A stretch of 64,000 nucleotides of DNA from JAAXHF01 sp965242605 (GTDB lineage: Bacteria; Desulfobacterota; Binatia; Bin18): contig CBDESS010000001.1 in NCBI GenBank assembly GCA_965242605.1, positions 1,302,001 to 1,366,000 of the forward strand. The letters are read 5' to 3'. Under the pieces are notes generated by a model that did no database searches, was not told the origin of the DNA, and was given only the letters and a program-made list of their open reading frames with translations. Of this stretch, positions 25,222 to 33,199 are shown piece after piece. A program made the translations under genes and the position numbers. Every line of letters begins with the position of its first letter. Within the stretch, counting starts at the first letter, position 1.

Positions 25222-26013
25222 CTAGCTGCCCTGAAACTGCGGGCGGCGCTTTTCCATGAACGCCCGCACGCCCTCGCGGTAGTCTTCGCTCTCGGCGCAG
25301 GCGGCAGACAGGGCACGGATTTTGTCGGCGTCCCGCAGGGCCGCGGCCTTGGCACTCTCGCGGACAAAGAATTTATGGGCGGCCACGCTGAGCGGGGCGT
25401 TGTCGGCCATTTTCGCAGCGTAATCGCGGGTGAAGGATTCGAGTTCGGCCTTGACGATGACCCGGTTCACCAGGCCCATGTGGTAGGCTTCTTCAGCATC
25501 ATAGGTCCGGGCGGTCATCAGAATCTCGGCCGCGTTGGCCGCCCCTGCGACCTGCACCAGCCGCTCCACCCCGGTCTCAATGGCATAGGCGATGCCCAGC
25601 CGGGCGGCCGGAATCCCAAAACTCGCATCATCGGCGCACAGCCGCAGGTCGCACATCAACGCTACCGAGCAGCCGCCGCCCCGGCAGAAGCCGTGGATCA
25701 TAGCCACCAGCGGCTTTTCCAGTTGTTCAAGGGCGCGCAGCGCAGCGCCGGTCGCCCGGTTATAGACGCTCATGGTCTCCTGTGAGGAGCGGACCTTGCC
25801 AAACTGCGAGATATCGGCTCCAGAAATAAACGCCTCTTCTCCGCCGCCCCGGAGAAGCAGCACCCGCACAGCCGGGTCGCCAGCAGCCTCGGCGACCAGG
25901 TCGGGCAGGGCTTGCCACATCTCCAGACTGACGGCGTTGCGGCGTTCGGGCCGATTAAACACGAGCCAGGCAAGAGGTGGCTCTTTGTGCAAGAGCAAGG
26001 CATGATCAGGCAT
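25222..26013 (-). CDS. enoyl-CoA hydratase/isomerase family protein
   Basis: A 263-residue crotonase-fold protein. The oxyanion-hole segments are AFISGADISQFG near residue 60 and IHGFCRGGGCSVALMCDLRL near residue 110. The usual catalytic Glu after GGG-C is a Ser here, while GIPAARLGIAYAIETGVERL follows, so the exact reaction (hydratase, isomerase, hydrolase) is uncertain. ATG 26011-26013 follows GGAAGGAGG. It sits inside an otherwise accessory stretch, directly after the truncated methyltransferase, whose deletion ends just before this ribosome binding site. Confidence 0.9.
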   Translation of the reverse strand: MPDHALLLHKEPPLAWLVFNRPERRNAVSLEMWQALPDLVAEAAGDPAVRVLLLRGGGEEAFISGADISQFGKVRSSQETMSVYNRATGAALRALEQLEKPLVAMIHGFCRGGGCSVALMCDLRLCADDASFGIPAARLGIAYAIETGVERLVQVAGAANAAEILMTARTYDAEEAYHMGLVNRVIVKAELESFTRDYAAKMADNAPLSVAAHKFFVRESAKAAALRDADKIRALSAACAESEDYREGVRAFMEKRRPQFQGS

Positions 26014-26027
26014 GGTTTCCTCCTTCC

Positions 26028-27211
26028 CTATGGTCTGATCCTCCTTATCACCCGGGGCACTTTGTGATCCACAGAGAAGTTGCGGAAGGGGAAGAGTATC
26101 TTGCAGCCATTGCGGATGCCTTCCTGCTTGCCGAACAACGTGTGCTTCTGCGTCTTGCAGGGTGGAATGTCACCCTGGTCGGTGCGTTTGGGAATATCTT
26201 CCCGGTGATGCACATCGTAGAACAGGCCCATCTCTTTCTTCAGGCGGCTTTTGACCAGCTTGATGGCCAACGGTGACAGGTCGATGCCGACCCCCTGGTG
26301 TTTCAGGCGCTCTGCGGCTACCAGGGTCGTTGCACAGCCGCAGAATGGGTCAAGGACAATATCACCATCATTACTGCTGGCTCTGATGATGCGATCCAAC
26401 AGGGCAAGCGGCTTCCGGGTTTTGTAGCCAGTGCGCTCCTTCGCCTGTGATATTGATAATCGGCATCGGCCAGACATCTGACAGCGCAACTTGTTGCTTC
26501 TTCTCAGCATCGCGGTAGACAACTCGGTCATACTTGCCCTCTGCGATCTTATGCTCTGCCTTCTTCCGGTCATGGACAAGCAACTGTGTCGTTCCGCCTT
26601 CCACCACGTTCGTAGTGTAGCCCCTGGCAATATGGGCAGGCATGTCCGAGCGTGTCAGCTTGTTGAAAACAGCATTGCCAGCACCATACAGCAACCGGAT
26701 GTCATGGTTCCGGTGGAACGTATTCACGGCATTCGTCCACTTCCCGTAGTGCCAGATGATCTCGTTCTTGAAGAAGGCTTTGCCGAACACTGCATCCATC
26801 ATAAGCTTGCATAAGCTTGATGTAGTGACTCGCCGTCGGGTCACAGTGCAGATAGATGCTGCCGGTCGGCTTGAGCACCCGTTTCAACTCTGGCAACCTG
26901 ACACCTATCATAATCAGGTATGCCTTCATCTTGTCAGAGTGCGTCAGGCCCGCAGTGTTGATAAGCGAGTAGATGGCTGGCTGTTTGTCAGCGATTTCGC
27001 CATGCCAGGCCAGGTCTACATCATCTAGGGTCCAGGTATCTTTGAATGCTGAACCAGCGGCTTCTGAGCCGATGGGAGCTTCATAGTCACGGTCAGAATT
27101 GAACGGCGGGTCGAGGTAGATGAGAGGGACGCTCTCTGAGTTCATCCCGCGCAAGATGTCCAGATTATCACCAGTCCACAGTGTGCGATTCTTCCAGTTC
27201 GGCATCGGCAT
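26028..27211 (-). pseudogene. beta-class DNA amino-methyltransferase with HNH-like tail, two frameshifts and truncated
   Basis: A site-specific N6-adenine/N4-cytosine DNA methyltransferase gene. Catalytic motif LDPPFNSDRDY lies near residue 33 and the SAM motif DPFCGCATT comes late, the beta-class order. The frame breaks at 26800-26819, where a 10-bp unit CATAAGCTTG is tandemly duplicated; removing one copy joins SHYIKL to MMDAVFG. It breaks again near 26455, where one extra A separates VWPMPIIN from SQAKERTGYKTRKPLALL. The C-terminus ends in NGCKILFPFRNFSVDHKVPR, the start of an HNH-like module, then stops at 26028, so the tail is lost. Start ATG 27209-27211 follows AAAGGAGG. Confidence 0.85.
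26800..26819. repeat. 10-bp tandem duplication breaking the methyltransferase
   Basis: CATAAGCTTG occurs twice head to tail. One copy restores the methyltransferase reading frame, so the duplication is the inactivating mutation (or a switchable slippage site). Confidence 0.85.
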
Positions 27212-27275
27212 TGAGTCCTCCTTTGTGGGGGTGAGTGGCCTGCACCAGGCTAGCACAGGCACAAAAAAACGGCCA

Positions 27276-28208
27276 CTACATAACAAGGTACTGGATAAGT
27301 TCCTGAGAGAACTGAAGGAGCTTCTCAAAATCCATCATCTCAGAGAGCCAGTCACCTTTGTTCGGGACCTGACGGATCCATTTGAGCCATTGCCAAATCC
27401 ATTGGAACCATTGCCGGGCCTTCCAATATCTTTGTGCCTCAGATGGCTTAATGATCCGGTCTGTCGCGTCCTCCTCGCTTGTCTTCTGCTGCTCAAGGAA
27501 CTCCTCTATCTCCTGCATTACCCTCCTGTTCTGTTCCTGCTGTTCAAGGAACCACCTTATCTCCTGCCCTGGCAGACTTGCCTGTGACAGATATAGAGAT
27601 CTGAACTGTTCTGCCCTTCTCTGCTCTTCAAAGAGTTGTCTTCCAAACTCCTCCCCCATTCTGAGCTGTGATCTGCTCTGCTCTGCCCACCTCTGCGTCC
27701 TCTCCATTTCTCTGAACGTTCTAAGGAGCATATCCTGTTCAGATGTCACGATATTCCTTGATGGTAGAATTAGGCTCTGCCTGATCCGCCTAGCCTCCTG
27801 TGCCCCAAGCAAGCCTACATCATAATGGGGGGTCTGAAGCTGCTTTAGCTCCCTGATAGACTGCCCTATCATGCTGTACTGCTTTACAAACCGCTCCATC
27901 ATCCTCTGCCGCTCAATGAACGGCATAAAGATATTCTGCTGCCGGGCTAAGAGTGAGACTGGACTCTGACTCTGCTGCCGGGCTAAGAGTGAGACTGGAC
28001 TCTGACTCTGCTGCCGGGCTAAGAGTGCAAGTGGGTTGGAAACTGGAAGAGCTTCCTTTTCCCGTTTCAATCGTTCAAGAGCCTCGGGCCGTGGTTTCCC
28101 CCCGAAATTCTTTTTGATCCAGTTTGTCTTGGCCTTCTTGGCCTCAGTCTTTTTAGTCTTAGCCTTCTTAGACTTAGCCTTGGCCTTCTCTGGGTGGTCG
28201 TTTCGCAA
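27276..28208 (-). CDS. Gln/Arg-rich coiled-coil protein with internal 12-residue repeats
   Basis: A 310-residue protein of unknown family. The N-terminus is a Lys/Ala-rich stretch (residues 1-30), then a repeated LLARQQSQSPVS unit (residues about 60-92), then long helical segments rich in Gln, Glu and Arg, and a Trp-rich patch near residues 265-280 (RYWKARQWFQWIWQWLKWIR) that may associate with membranes. The start is TTG 28206-28208 with GGAG 8 bases upstream; no in-frame ATG is closer. It is in line with the methyltransferase downstream (64 bp) and the membrane proteins upstream. Confidence 0.6.
   Translation of the reverse strand: MRNDHPEKAKAKSKKAKTKKTEAKKAKTNWIKKNFGGKPRPEALERLKREKEALPVSNPLALLARQQSQSPVSLLARQQSQSPVSLLARQQNIFMPFIERQRMMERFVKQYSMIGQSIRELKQLQTPHYDVGLLGAQEARRIRQSLILPSRNIVTSEQDMLLRTFREMERTQRWAEQSRSQLRMGEEFGRQLFEEQRRAEQFRSLYLSQASLPGQEIRWFLEQQEQNRRVMQEIEEFLEQQKTSEEDATDRIIKPSEAQRYWKARQWFQWIWQWLKWIRQVPNKGDWLSEMMDFEKLLQFSQELIQYLVM
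27936..28027. repeat. 36-bp tandem repeat, 2.6 units, inside the coiled-coil gene
   Basis: Units start at 27936, 27972 and 28008 (partial) and are identical where compared. Each full unit encodes the 12-residue LLARQQSQSPVS segment, so copy number changes keep the frame. Confidence 0.9.
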
Positions 28209-28233
28209 TCGTCATTCTCCTTTTGCTTGTTAT

Positions 28234-28256
28234 CTCCCCTGCGCACAGCAGGGGAG
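28234..28256 (-). terminator. intergenic hairpin after the gene at 28266
   Basis: A perfect 9-bp stem CTCCCCTGC/GCAGGGGAG with a 5-base loop, about 10 bases after the stop codon on the minus strand and preceded by CCCTAACC. There is no U run, so it may be an mRNA end-stabiliser or weak terminator. The layout recurs at 28744-28763 and in repeats A and B. Confidence 0.5.
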
Positions 28257-28265
28257 GGTTAGGGG

Positions 28266-28727
28266 TTACTGGCAGTGTTTATGCCAGAATCTCACTGCCC
28301 TGAGATATTGGCGCGTGCCTCTCTGTGAATGCTCGGGGCCTGAGCCATAGGCGATATTCCAGTATTTCTGGCAATCCTCTGCCAGCGCCTTCGCCCAGAA
28401 TTCCTTCTCCTCCTGTTCCCGCTTGCGCCTCTTTTCCTGTTCTGCGGCAAAGTGTTTCTCGTATGCCTCCCAACTGCCATGCTCCTTGATGCGCTCCTCC
28501 CTCCATTGCCTGCGTTGCTCTGCCTTCTGCTGTGCGATACGCGCCTTTTCGTTCTCGCAACTCTGATAGCCCGCTACCGGGATGAGCACCACCATGCCCC
28601 AAAGAAAGGCACAAAGAATGGAAAATCCCCTCTTCCTTTCTGGGTCACTGTTGACCCAATCAGAAGTCGTGCGTAGACCGAAAACCAAGCAGGCCGCCAT
28701 CAGTATCCAAATCCAGGCTGTAATCAT
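28266..28727 (-). CDS. two-TM protein with charged helical tail, unknown function
   Basis: A 153-residue protein: two N-terminal membrane helices (ITAWIWILMAACLVFGL and LCAFLWGMVVLIPVAGY), then a strongly charged helical region (QQKAEQRRQWREERIKEHGS, EQEKRRKREQEEKEFWAKAL), then Tyr/His-containing CQKYWNIAYGSGPEH and KHCQ. Start ATG 28725-28727 follows AGGAGGAG. It is the middle gene of a leftward set at 27276-29225. No family is recognised. Confidence 0.65.
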   Translation of the reverse strand: MITAWIWILMAACLVFGLRTTSDWVNSDPERKRGFSILCAFLWGMVVLIPVAGYQSCENEKARIAQQKAEQRRQWREERIKEHGSWEAYEKHFAAEQEKRRKREQEEKEFWAKALAEDCQKYWNIAYGSGPEHSQRGTRQYLRAVRFWHKHCQ

Positions 28728-28743
28728 CGCCTCTCCTCCTTCT

Positions 28744-28763
28744 GCCGGGGATTTCGCCCCGGC
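28744..28763 (-). terminator. intergenic hairpin after the gene at 28776
   Basis: A 7-bp stem GCCGGGG/CCCCGGC with a 6-base loop, preceded on the minus strand by TAAACCCTAACCC and followed at once by the next ribosome binding site. It has no U run. Confidence 0.5.
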
Positions 28764-28775
28764 GCGGGTTAGGGT

Positions 28776-29225
28776 TTAGGATTTCGGCTGATTCAAGGCT
28801 TCCCCGAGGAAATCGCCTAGCGGTATATGCATTACCCTGAATCCTTCAAGGAGCTCAGTCAGCTCGTCTGACTTTTTCTTGAGTTGCTCAAGGTAGTTGC
28901 CTACCCCAGTCAGACTCTCCATGAGCTTCCGTGTTCTGTCCTCCACGATACCTTTCTTCACAAGATAGCTATCGTTGTCGGTTATGTCTGACTCTTCCTT
29001 CTTCAACTGAAGAGCCTGTGGCAGATCAGTCTCCACTAACTTGGTCAGCGTTCTCTCGAGAGTATCAAGGCTCTCAGAGGTCGCTGGCTCCTCGCTCTTT
29101 AGCTCATTGAGCTTTACTCTGACCTCAGCAATAGTCCGGGCTGTCCTCTTCATCCTCACCTCAATCGCTTCCAGCTCCTGTTTCGACACATAGAGATCCG
29201 CTTCTTGCACATAGCGTTCGGCCAT
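28776..29225 (-). CDS. coiled-coil protein of unknown function
   Basis: A 149-residue, soluble, almost wholly helical protein with heptad-like stretches (QELEAIEVRMKRTARTIAEV, SLDTLERTLTKLVETDLPQA, YLEQLKKKSDELTELLEGF). Start ATG 29223-29225 follows AAAGGAGG. It is the first gene after a terminator-bearing leader at 29260-29366. It might act as a partner or scaffold for the membrane proteins beside it; that is inference. Confidence 0.65.
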   Translation of the reverse strand: MAERYVQEADLYVSKQELEAIEVRMKRTARTIAEVRVKLNELKSEEPATSESLDTLERTLTKLVETDLPQALQLKKEESDITDNDSYLVKKGIVEDRTRKLMESLTGVGNYLEQLKKKSDELTELLEGFRVMHIPLGDFLGEALNQPKS

Positions 29226-29259
29226 CGTTGGCCTCCTTTCTTCGGGTACGGGTGAATAC

Positions 29260-29293
29260 AAAAAAGGCGGCTACTCTCGCGAGTAACCGCCTT
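29260..29293 (-). terminator. intrinsic terminator in the leader of the 28776 gene
   Basis: A 13-bp stem with one mismatch (AAGGCGG... ...CCGCCTT) and a 4-base loop, followed on the minus strand by six T. It ends 34 bases before the start codon at 29225, so it acts either as an attenuator for this operon or as the end of a short RNA from the region just upstream. Confidence 0.8.
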
Positions 29294-29322
29294 GGGGTGA
29301 ACCGGGTTGACCCAGTTAGGTC

Positions 29323-29366
29323 GTTTCAATCCTCACCCGGCCCGAAGGCCGGATACAATTACAGGT
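29323..29366. repeat. 44-bp CRISPR-like solitary repeat, copy C
   Basis: Begins GTTTCAATCCTCACCCGGCC and carries the same CGAA-centred palindrome as copy B; the final third (ATACAATTAC) differs from A and B. It looks like a single CRISPR repeat without spacers. Confidence 0.5.
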
Positions 29367-29387
29367 GAATAATACACGACTAGGAGA

Positions 29388-29647
29388 TTATGTCAACCTC
29401 TTCGTGTGCGCGTGATATGCCCCCCTTGTCTCCTCCTTCGTCTCTGGCAGCAGGATTGCATCCGCTTCCTGCTCTTCCTGCGCTTTCTTCGCCTCTGGCT
29501 TTGCAGAAAACACAGGACTGCCCCCCACAACTGACACATATCCCACACAAACCGGATGTTCCACCAGATAAACCAGATGAAAAACGGAGCGACAATCAGG
29601 CCAGCGATAACAAGTTCCCTGTCACAGGCGTGTGGCCTGAACAACAC
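29388..29647 (-). pseudogene. small membrane protein, frameshifted in a G run
   Basis: The leftward frame opens with a clear membrane helix (LVIAGLIVAPFFIWFIWWNI), then at a run of six G (about 29509-29514) the sensible sequence moves to another frame and continues FSAKPEAKKAQEEQEADAIL and ETKEETRGAYHAHTKRLT to a stop at 29388-29390. One extra G would join them into a protein of roughly 85 residues: one TM plus a charged tail, like the genes at 24372 and 28266. The start codon is unclear. Confidence 0.4.
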
Positions 29648-29758
29648 CCCGCGGCCGCCGCCCGTGTCCAGTCAATATACCAAGGCTGGAGTTGGCGGAG
29701 GGAATGGAGTAGGATAGGGAGATGTTTTTCCATTCCCCTCAACGGAAGGAGGCCAGGC

Positions 29759-30832
29759 ATGTCGGATCAATGGCGAAATCAAGGCGGCCCATCACCGGCT
29801 GATGAACTCTTCCAAGCCGTCGAAGAGATCAAAAGAAAAGCCCAGAGGTTTAAAATCTTCAACCGCGGCTGGGGCGTCTTTGGCTTGGTCGGTGCCCTGG
29901 CCCTGGCCCTGTGGTTGTATGTCGGGCTGTACATCGTTGGCCCTGGCGAGCAGGGCGTCGAGCTGCTGTTTGGGCGGGTGTCGGAACTGACCGAGCCGGG
30001 CTTGCGCTGGCACTGGTGGCCGGTCCAGCGCTATGCGGTGGTTGATGTCAAACAGATTCGGAATGCCGAAATCGGCTTTCGGACACGCGGCGCACCGGGC
30101 CGGGGCATCCGCGGTCAGGCCGACGCCCGCCCGGAAGAAGCCCTGATGCTGACCGGCGATGAAAACATCGTCCAACTCCAGCTCTTCGTGCAGTATCTGG
30201 TCAACGCTCCGGCCAAATTTCTGTTCGGGGCCTCCGACCCGGAGGGTATCTTGCACTCCTCGGCAGAGGTGGCGCTCCGCAGCGCGGTCGGCAGCAACAC
30301 CATTGACCACACCATGACCGACGGACGCCTCGAGGTCCAGGAGCGAGCCCGGGTAGCGCTCCAGGAGTTGCTTGACGCCTATCAGACCGGGCTGTACGTC
30401 ACAGAAGCCAGGCTGCTGGCCGTCGATCCGCCGGGCGAGGTCCAGGACGCGTTTCATGACGTGGTCCGGGCCCTCGAAGACCGCGACCGCTTGATTAAGG
30501 AGGCCGAGGGCTACCGCGAAGATGTCGTGCCCAAGGCCCGGGGCGAGGCCGCCCAGATACTGCAACAGGCCGAGGCGTACAAAGCCCAGCGGGTCATCCG
30601 CGCCCAGGGAGACGCCGACCGCTTCCTGCAGGTCCTGGGCGAGTATAAAAAGGCCAAAAAGGTCACCCGAGACCGCCTGTACCTGGAGAGCGTTGAGCGG
30701 ATCATGCCCGATGTGGAAAAAATTATTCTCGATGCGGGCAACAGCAACGGCGTCGTGCCCCTGCTGCCGCTCAAGGAACTGGGAGGCATGACCGCGGCTG
30801 GAGGAACGGCCGCGGCCGCATCGAATAACTGA
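29759..30832 (+). CDS. hflK: HflK, SPFH-domain FtsH modulator subunit
   Basis: A 357-residue membrane-anchored SPFH/prohibitin protein that forms with HflC a cage around the FtsH protease. One N-terminal helix (FGLVGALALALWLYVGLYIV), then YIVGPGEQGVELLFGRVSE and the SPFH domain, then a long Ala/Glu/Arg coiled coil (about residues 235-310). Start ATG 29759 follows GGAAGGAGG. hflC begins 11 bases downstream. The hfq-hflX genes often found upstream in other bacteria are absent. Confidence 0.93.
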   Translation: MSDQWRNQGGPSPADELFQAVEEIKRKAQRFKIFNRGWGVFGLVGALALALWLYVGLYIVGPGEQGVELLFGRVSELTEPGLRWHWWPVQRYAVVDVKQIRNAEIGFRTRGAPGRGIRGQADARPEEALMLTGDENIVQLQLFVQYLVNAPAKFLFGASDPEGILHSSAEVALRSAVGSNTIDHTMTDGRLEVQERARVALQELLDAYQTGLYVTEARLLAVDPPGEVQDAFHDVVRALEDRDRLIKEAEGYREDVVPKARGEAAQILQQAEAYKAQRVIRAQGDADRFLQVLGEYKKAKKVTRDRLYLESVERIMPDVEKIILDAGNSNGVVPLLPLKELGGMTAAGGTAAAASNN

Positions 30833-30843
30833 GGAGGGACACT

Positions 30844-31803
30844 ATGGCACGCCTGCTGGCTGGTATCAGTTTAGTCGTTGTTTTTGCCTTTGCGATCTTG
30901 CAACCCGCCTTCACCATCGGCGAGTGGGAACAGGGGATTATCCTCCAGTTCGGCCAGTGGCAACGGACCTTGCGGGACCCTGGCCTGTATTTCAAAATCC
31001 CCTTCATGCAGCAGCTCATCCGGTTTGATAAGCGCGTCCTGACCACCGACGCCCGCCCCGCGGAGTATCTGACCCTCGACAAAAAGCGGGTATTGATCGA
31101 CCACGTCTCGCGCTGGAGGATTGAGCAGCCGCTCGAGTTCTACCGCAGCGTGCGGAATCCAGAGCAGGCCCGGCCCCGCCTTGACGCGATTATCTCGGCC
31201 CGTCTGCGCCAGGAGATCGCCAAGCACAATTTTCTGGACGTGATCCGGGAAGAGCGGGAGAACATCATGCAGGTCGTGACCAAAGACACCATTGAGACCT
31301 CAAAGTCGTTTGGCATTGAGGTCCGCGATGTGCGCATCAAACGCCTTGACCTGCCCAAAGAAGTCCAGGCCAGCGTCTTTGCCCGCATGCGCGCCGAACG
31401 GGAACGGATCGCCAAACGCTATCGGGCCGAAGGCGATGAAAAAGCCCGCGAGGTGCGCGCCGGGGCAGAACGTGAGCGCGAGATCATTCTGGCCACCGCC
31501 TACGAAACGAGCGAAAAGCTCAAGGGCGAGGGCGACGCCGAGGCAACCCTGATTTACGCCAGCGCCTTTGGGCAGGACGAAGAGTTCTACGCTTTTACCC
31601 GTCGCTTGCAGACCTACGAGAAGATTCTGACCAACGGCACCACCCTGGTGCTGCCGGCAAACTCGGCGTTACTCAACTACCTGCAAAGCCCGGGCAGCGA
31701 TTACAACCAGGAGAATGAGATCCAGGTGGTCCAGGAAAGCAGCGCTGACACCGGCGCACCCCGAGCCGCGCCGGGCTCTCAGCAGGACCCACACGGAGGC
31801 TAG
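30844..31803 (+). CDS. hflC: HflC, SPFH-domain FtsH modulator subunit
   Basis: A 319-residue partner of HflK with an N-terminal membrane helix (ISLVVVFAFAILQPAFTI), then WEQGIILQFGQWQRTLRDPG, the SPFH domain and a charged coiled coil (FARMRAERERIAKRYRAEGD). The YLTLDKKRVLIDHVSRWRIE segment is typical of HflC. GGAGGG lies 7 bases before ATG 30844. The C-terminal 30 residues are low complexity. Confidence 0.93.
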   Translation: MARLLAGISLVVVFAFAILQPAFTIGEWEQGIILQFGQWQRTLRDPGLYFKIPFMQQLIRFDKRVLTTDARPAEYLTLDKKRVLIDHVSRWRIEQPLEFYRSVRNPEQARPRLDAIISARLRQEIAKHNFLDVIREERENIMQVVTKDTIETSKSFGIEVRDVRIKRLDLPKEVQASVFARMRAERERIAKRYRAEGDEKAREVRAGAEREREIILATAYETSEKLKGEGDAEATLIYASAFGQDEEFYAFTRRLQTYEKILTNGTTLVLPANSALLNYLQSPGSDYNQENEIQVVQESSADTGAPRAAPGSQQDPHGG

Positions 31804-31805
31804 AT

Positions 31806-32051
31806 ATGGGAGGATTGGTCCGCCTCCTGATTATCGCCGGGGCGGTGTACCTCATCTCGCGTGGGGTCCGCCGCCTCTTCCACCCGTCCGTCCCCGCCGG
31901 GCGGAAAGACCCGCCGGAAACGGGCGGAACGCCGCTCGTGCAATGCGCACAGTGCGAGCGGTTTATCCCCGAGCCGGAGGCGATTCGTGCCCTGGTGGGG
32001 AACAGGGCGCGTACCTTTTGCAGCCCTGAGTGCCGGGCCGGCGACAGGTGA
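31806..32051 (+). CDS. PP0621-like small protein, one TM and a Cys pair motif
   Basis: An 81-residue protein with an N-terminal membrane helix (LVRLLIIAGAVYLISRG) and two Cys pairs (CAQCERF near 46 and CSPEC near 72) that could bind zinc. This is the layout of the PP0621 family of unknown function. It begins two bases after hflC, so it is part of that operon and may be a membrane cofactor of the HflKC complex. Confidence 0.7.
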   Translation: MGGLVRLLIIAGAVYLISRGVRRLFHPSVPAGRKDPPETGGTPLVQCAQCERFIPEPEAIRALVGNRARTFCSPECRAGDR

Positions 32052-32077
32052 TGCCGGCGTGAGCCCGACTGATCAAC

Positions 32078-32992
32078 TCAACGAAACGCCGGCATGATCT
32101 CCTCGGCGATAAGCCGGGTGTTTTCCTCAATATAATCGGCGGGGCAGGCCGACGGCAGCATGACCATTTTTGCCCCGGCGTCAATGTACTCCTGCAAGCG
32201 TTTGCGGCACTCAGCCGGCGTGCCGGCCAGGGCGTATTTTCCGGCCAGCTTTGAGAAATCCTGGGCGTACTGTCTGCCGAGCCGGGCGGCGACCATCTCG
32301 CGGCCGGTGTCGCCGTTGGCGTGGGCGGCGGTAAAAATAAACACGCCGGGAATGAAGGACTCGACATCACGGCCGGCTTCCCGCCGGCCGGCTGTGATTT
32401 TCTCAATGCTGGCGTGCAGCTGCTCGGGCGTATACATATACGGCAGCCAGCCATCAGCGTAGAGGGCGGTGCGCCGCATGGCCGGCTCTTTGCGGCCGGC
32501 AACCCAAATCGGCGGGCGCGGTTTTTGAACCGGGGCAGGCGAAATCGTCACCTCGTTGAGCGTTGTATACCTGCCGGCAAAAGACACCTGTGTCCCGGTC
32601 CACAAGCGGGTGATGACCTCCAGGGCTTCGTTGGTCCGCGAGCCTCGCTGCTTGACTGGCACCCCGCAGGCCTCGAACTCTTTGGGAAACTCACCGCCGA
32701 TGCCCACCCCGAAATTGTAGCGCCCGTTGGAAGCCACATCGAGCGCCGCGCCCATTTTGGCCACCAGAGCCGCCGGATACAGCGGCAGCAACACAATCGA
32801 GCTGATGAGTTTGATCGTGCGGGTTGCTCCGGCGGCTACCGACAGCGAGATAAAGGTATTGCCGACCGGCCCGTGGAACATCACATGCTCGCCACAGCCC
32901 AGATAGTCAAACCCCAGTTCTTCCGCCCGCCGGGCAAACTCTGCGGTCTTGTCCGTTCCCGGTAGCGCGGTGCCAAATTCAACCTTTGCCAT
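32078..32992 (-). CDS. LLM class flavin-dependent oxidoreductase
   Basis: A 304-residue luciferase-like TIM-barrel monooxygenase, probably FMN- or F420-linked. Seen are FGTALPGTDKTAEFARRAEE, YLGCGEHVMFHG, the SNGRYNFGVGIGGEFPKEFE core near residue 90, and RPPIWVAGRKEPAMRR near residue 165. The fold and motifs are family-typical; the substrate is unknown. ATG 32990-32992 has GCAGGAGGA upstream; further upstream in-frame starts lie in the repeat-rich intergenic region and are unlikely. Confidence 0.88.
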   Translation of the reverse strand: MAKVEFGTALPGTDKTAEFARRAEELGFDYLGCGEHVMFHGPVGNTFISLSVAAGATRTIKLISSIVLLPLYPAALVAKMGAALDVASNGRYNFGVGIGGEFPKEFEACGVPVKQRGSRTNEALEVITRLWTGTQVSFAGRYTTLNEVTISPAPVQKPRPPIWVAGRKEPAMRRTALYADGWLPYMYTPEQLHASIEKITAGRREAGRDVESFIPGVFIFTAAHANGDTGREMVAARLGRQYAQDFSKLAGKYALAGTPAECRKRLQEYIDAGAKMVMLPSACPADYIEENTRLIAEEIMPAFR

Positions 32993-33065
32993 ACAGTCCT
33001 CCTGCTTGTGAGTGTGCTCACCTGTCATAGCCCCCAGGGGCTGGAGGAGGCAAGACGAGTTGCCC

Positions 33066-33092
33066 CCTGGGAGCGCGGGCATCCTGCCCGCC
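33066..33092. repeat. dispersed palindromic repeat, copy 2
   Basis: CCTGGGAGCGCGGGC-ATCCT-GCCCGCC, one base different from copy 1 at 25161. It lies between the LLM gene and the zinc-ribbon gene. Confidence 0.75.
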
Positions 33093-33199
33093 TCCCCCAA
33101 GTCCCCAGGGACCGGAGGAAGCAAGCCGAATTGCCGCTCCCGAGCCCGGCCCCCTTCTGCCGGGCCGCAGAAGAAATGACCTGGCGGCTTCCTTGCATA

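Larger units (their letters stand above)
29260..29366 (-). ncRNA. candidate structured small RNA or attenuator leader
   Basis: Three hairpins in about 107 bases on the minus strand: the CCGGCC-UUCG-GGCCGG stem of repeat copy C, a 7-bp stem with one mismatch at 29300-29317 next to CCTAAC, and the intrinsic terminator at 29260-29293. No protein frame is evident. The arrangement fits a regulated leader or an sRNA; no known riboswitch class is recognised. Confidence 0.4.

Noticed and set aside
29390..29758. An N-terminal extension of HflK
   Set aside because: The extra 123 residues are Pro/Ser-rich without HflK similarity, and a strong ribosome binding site lies before ATG 29759.
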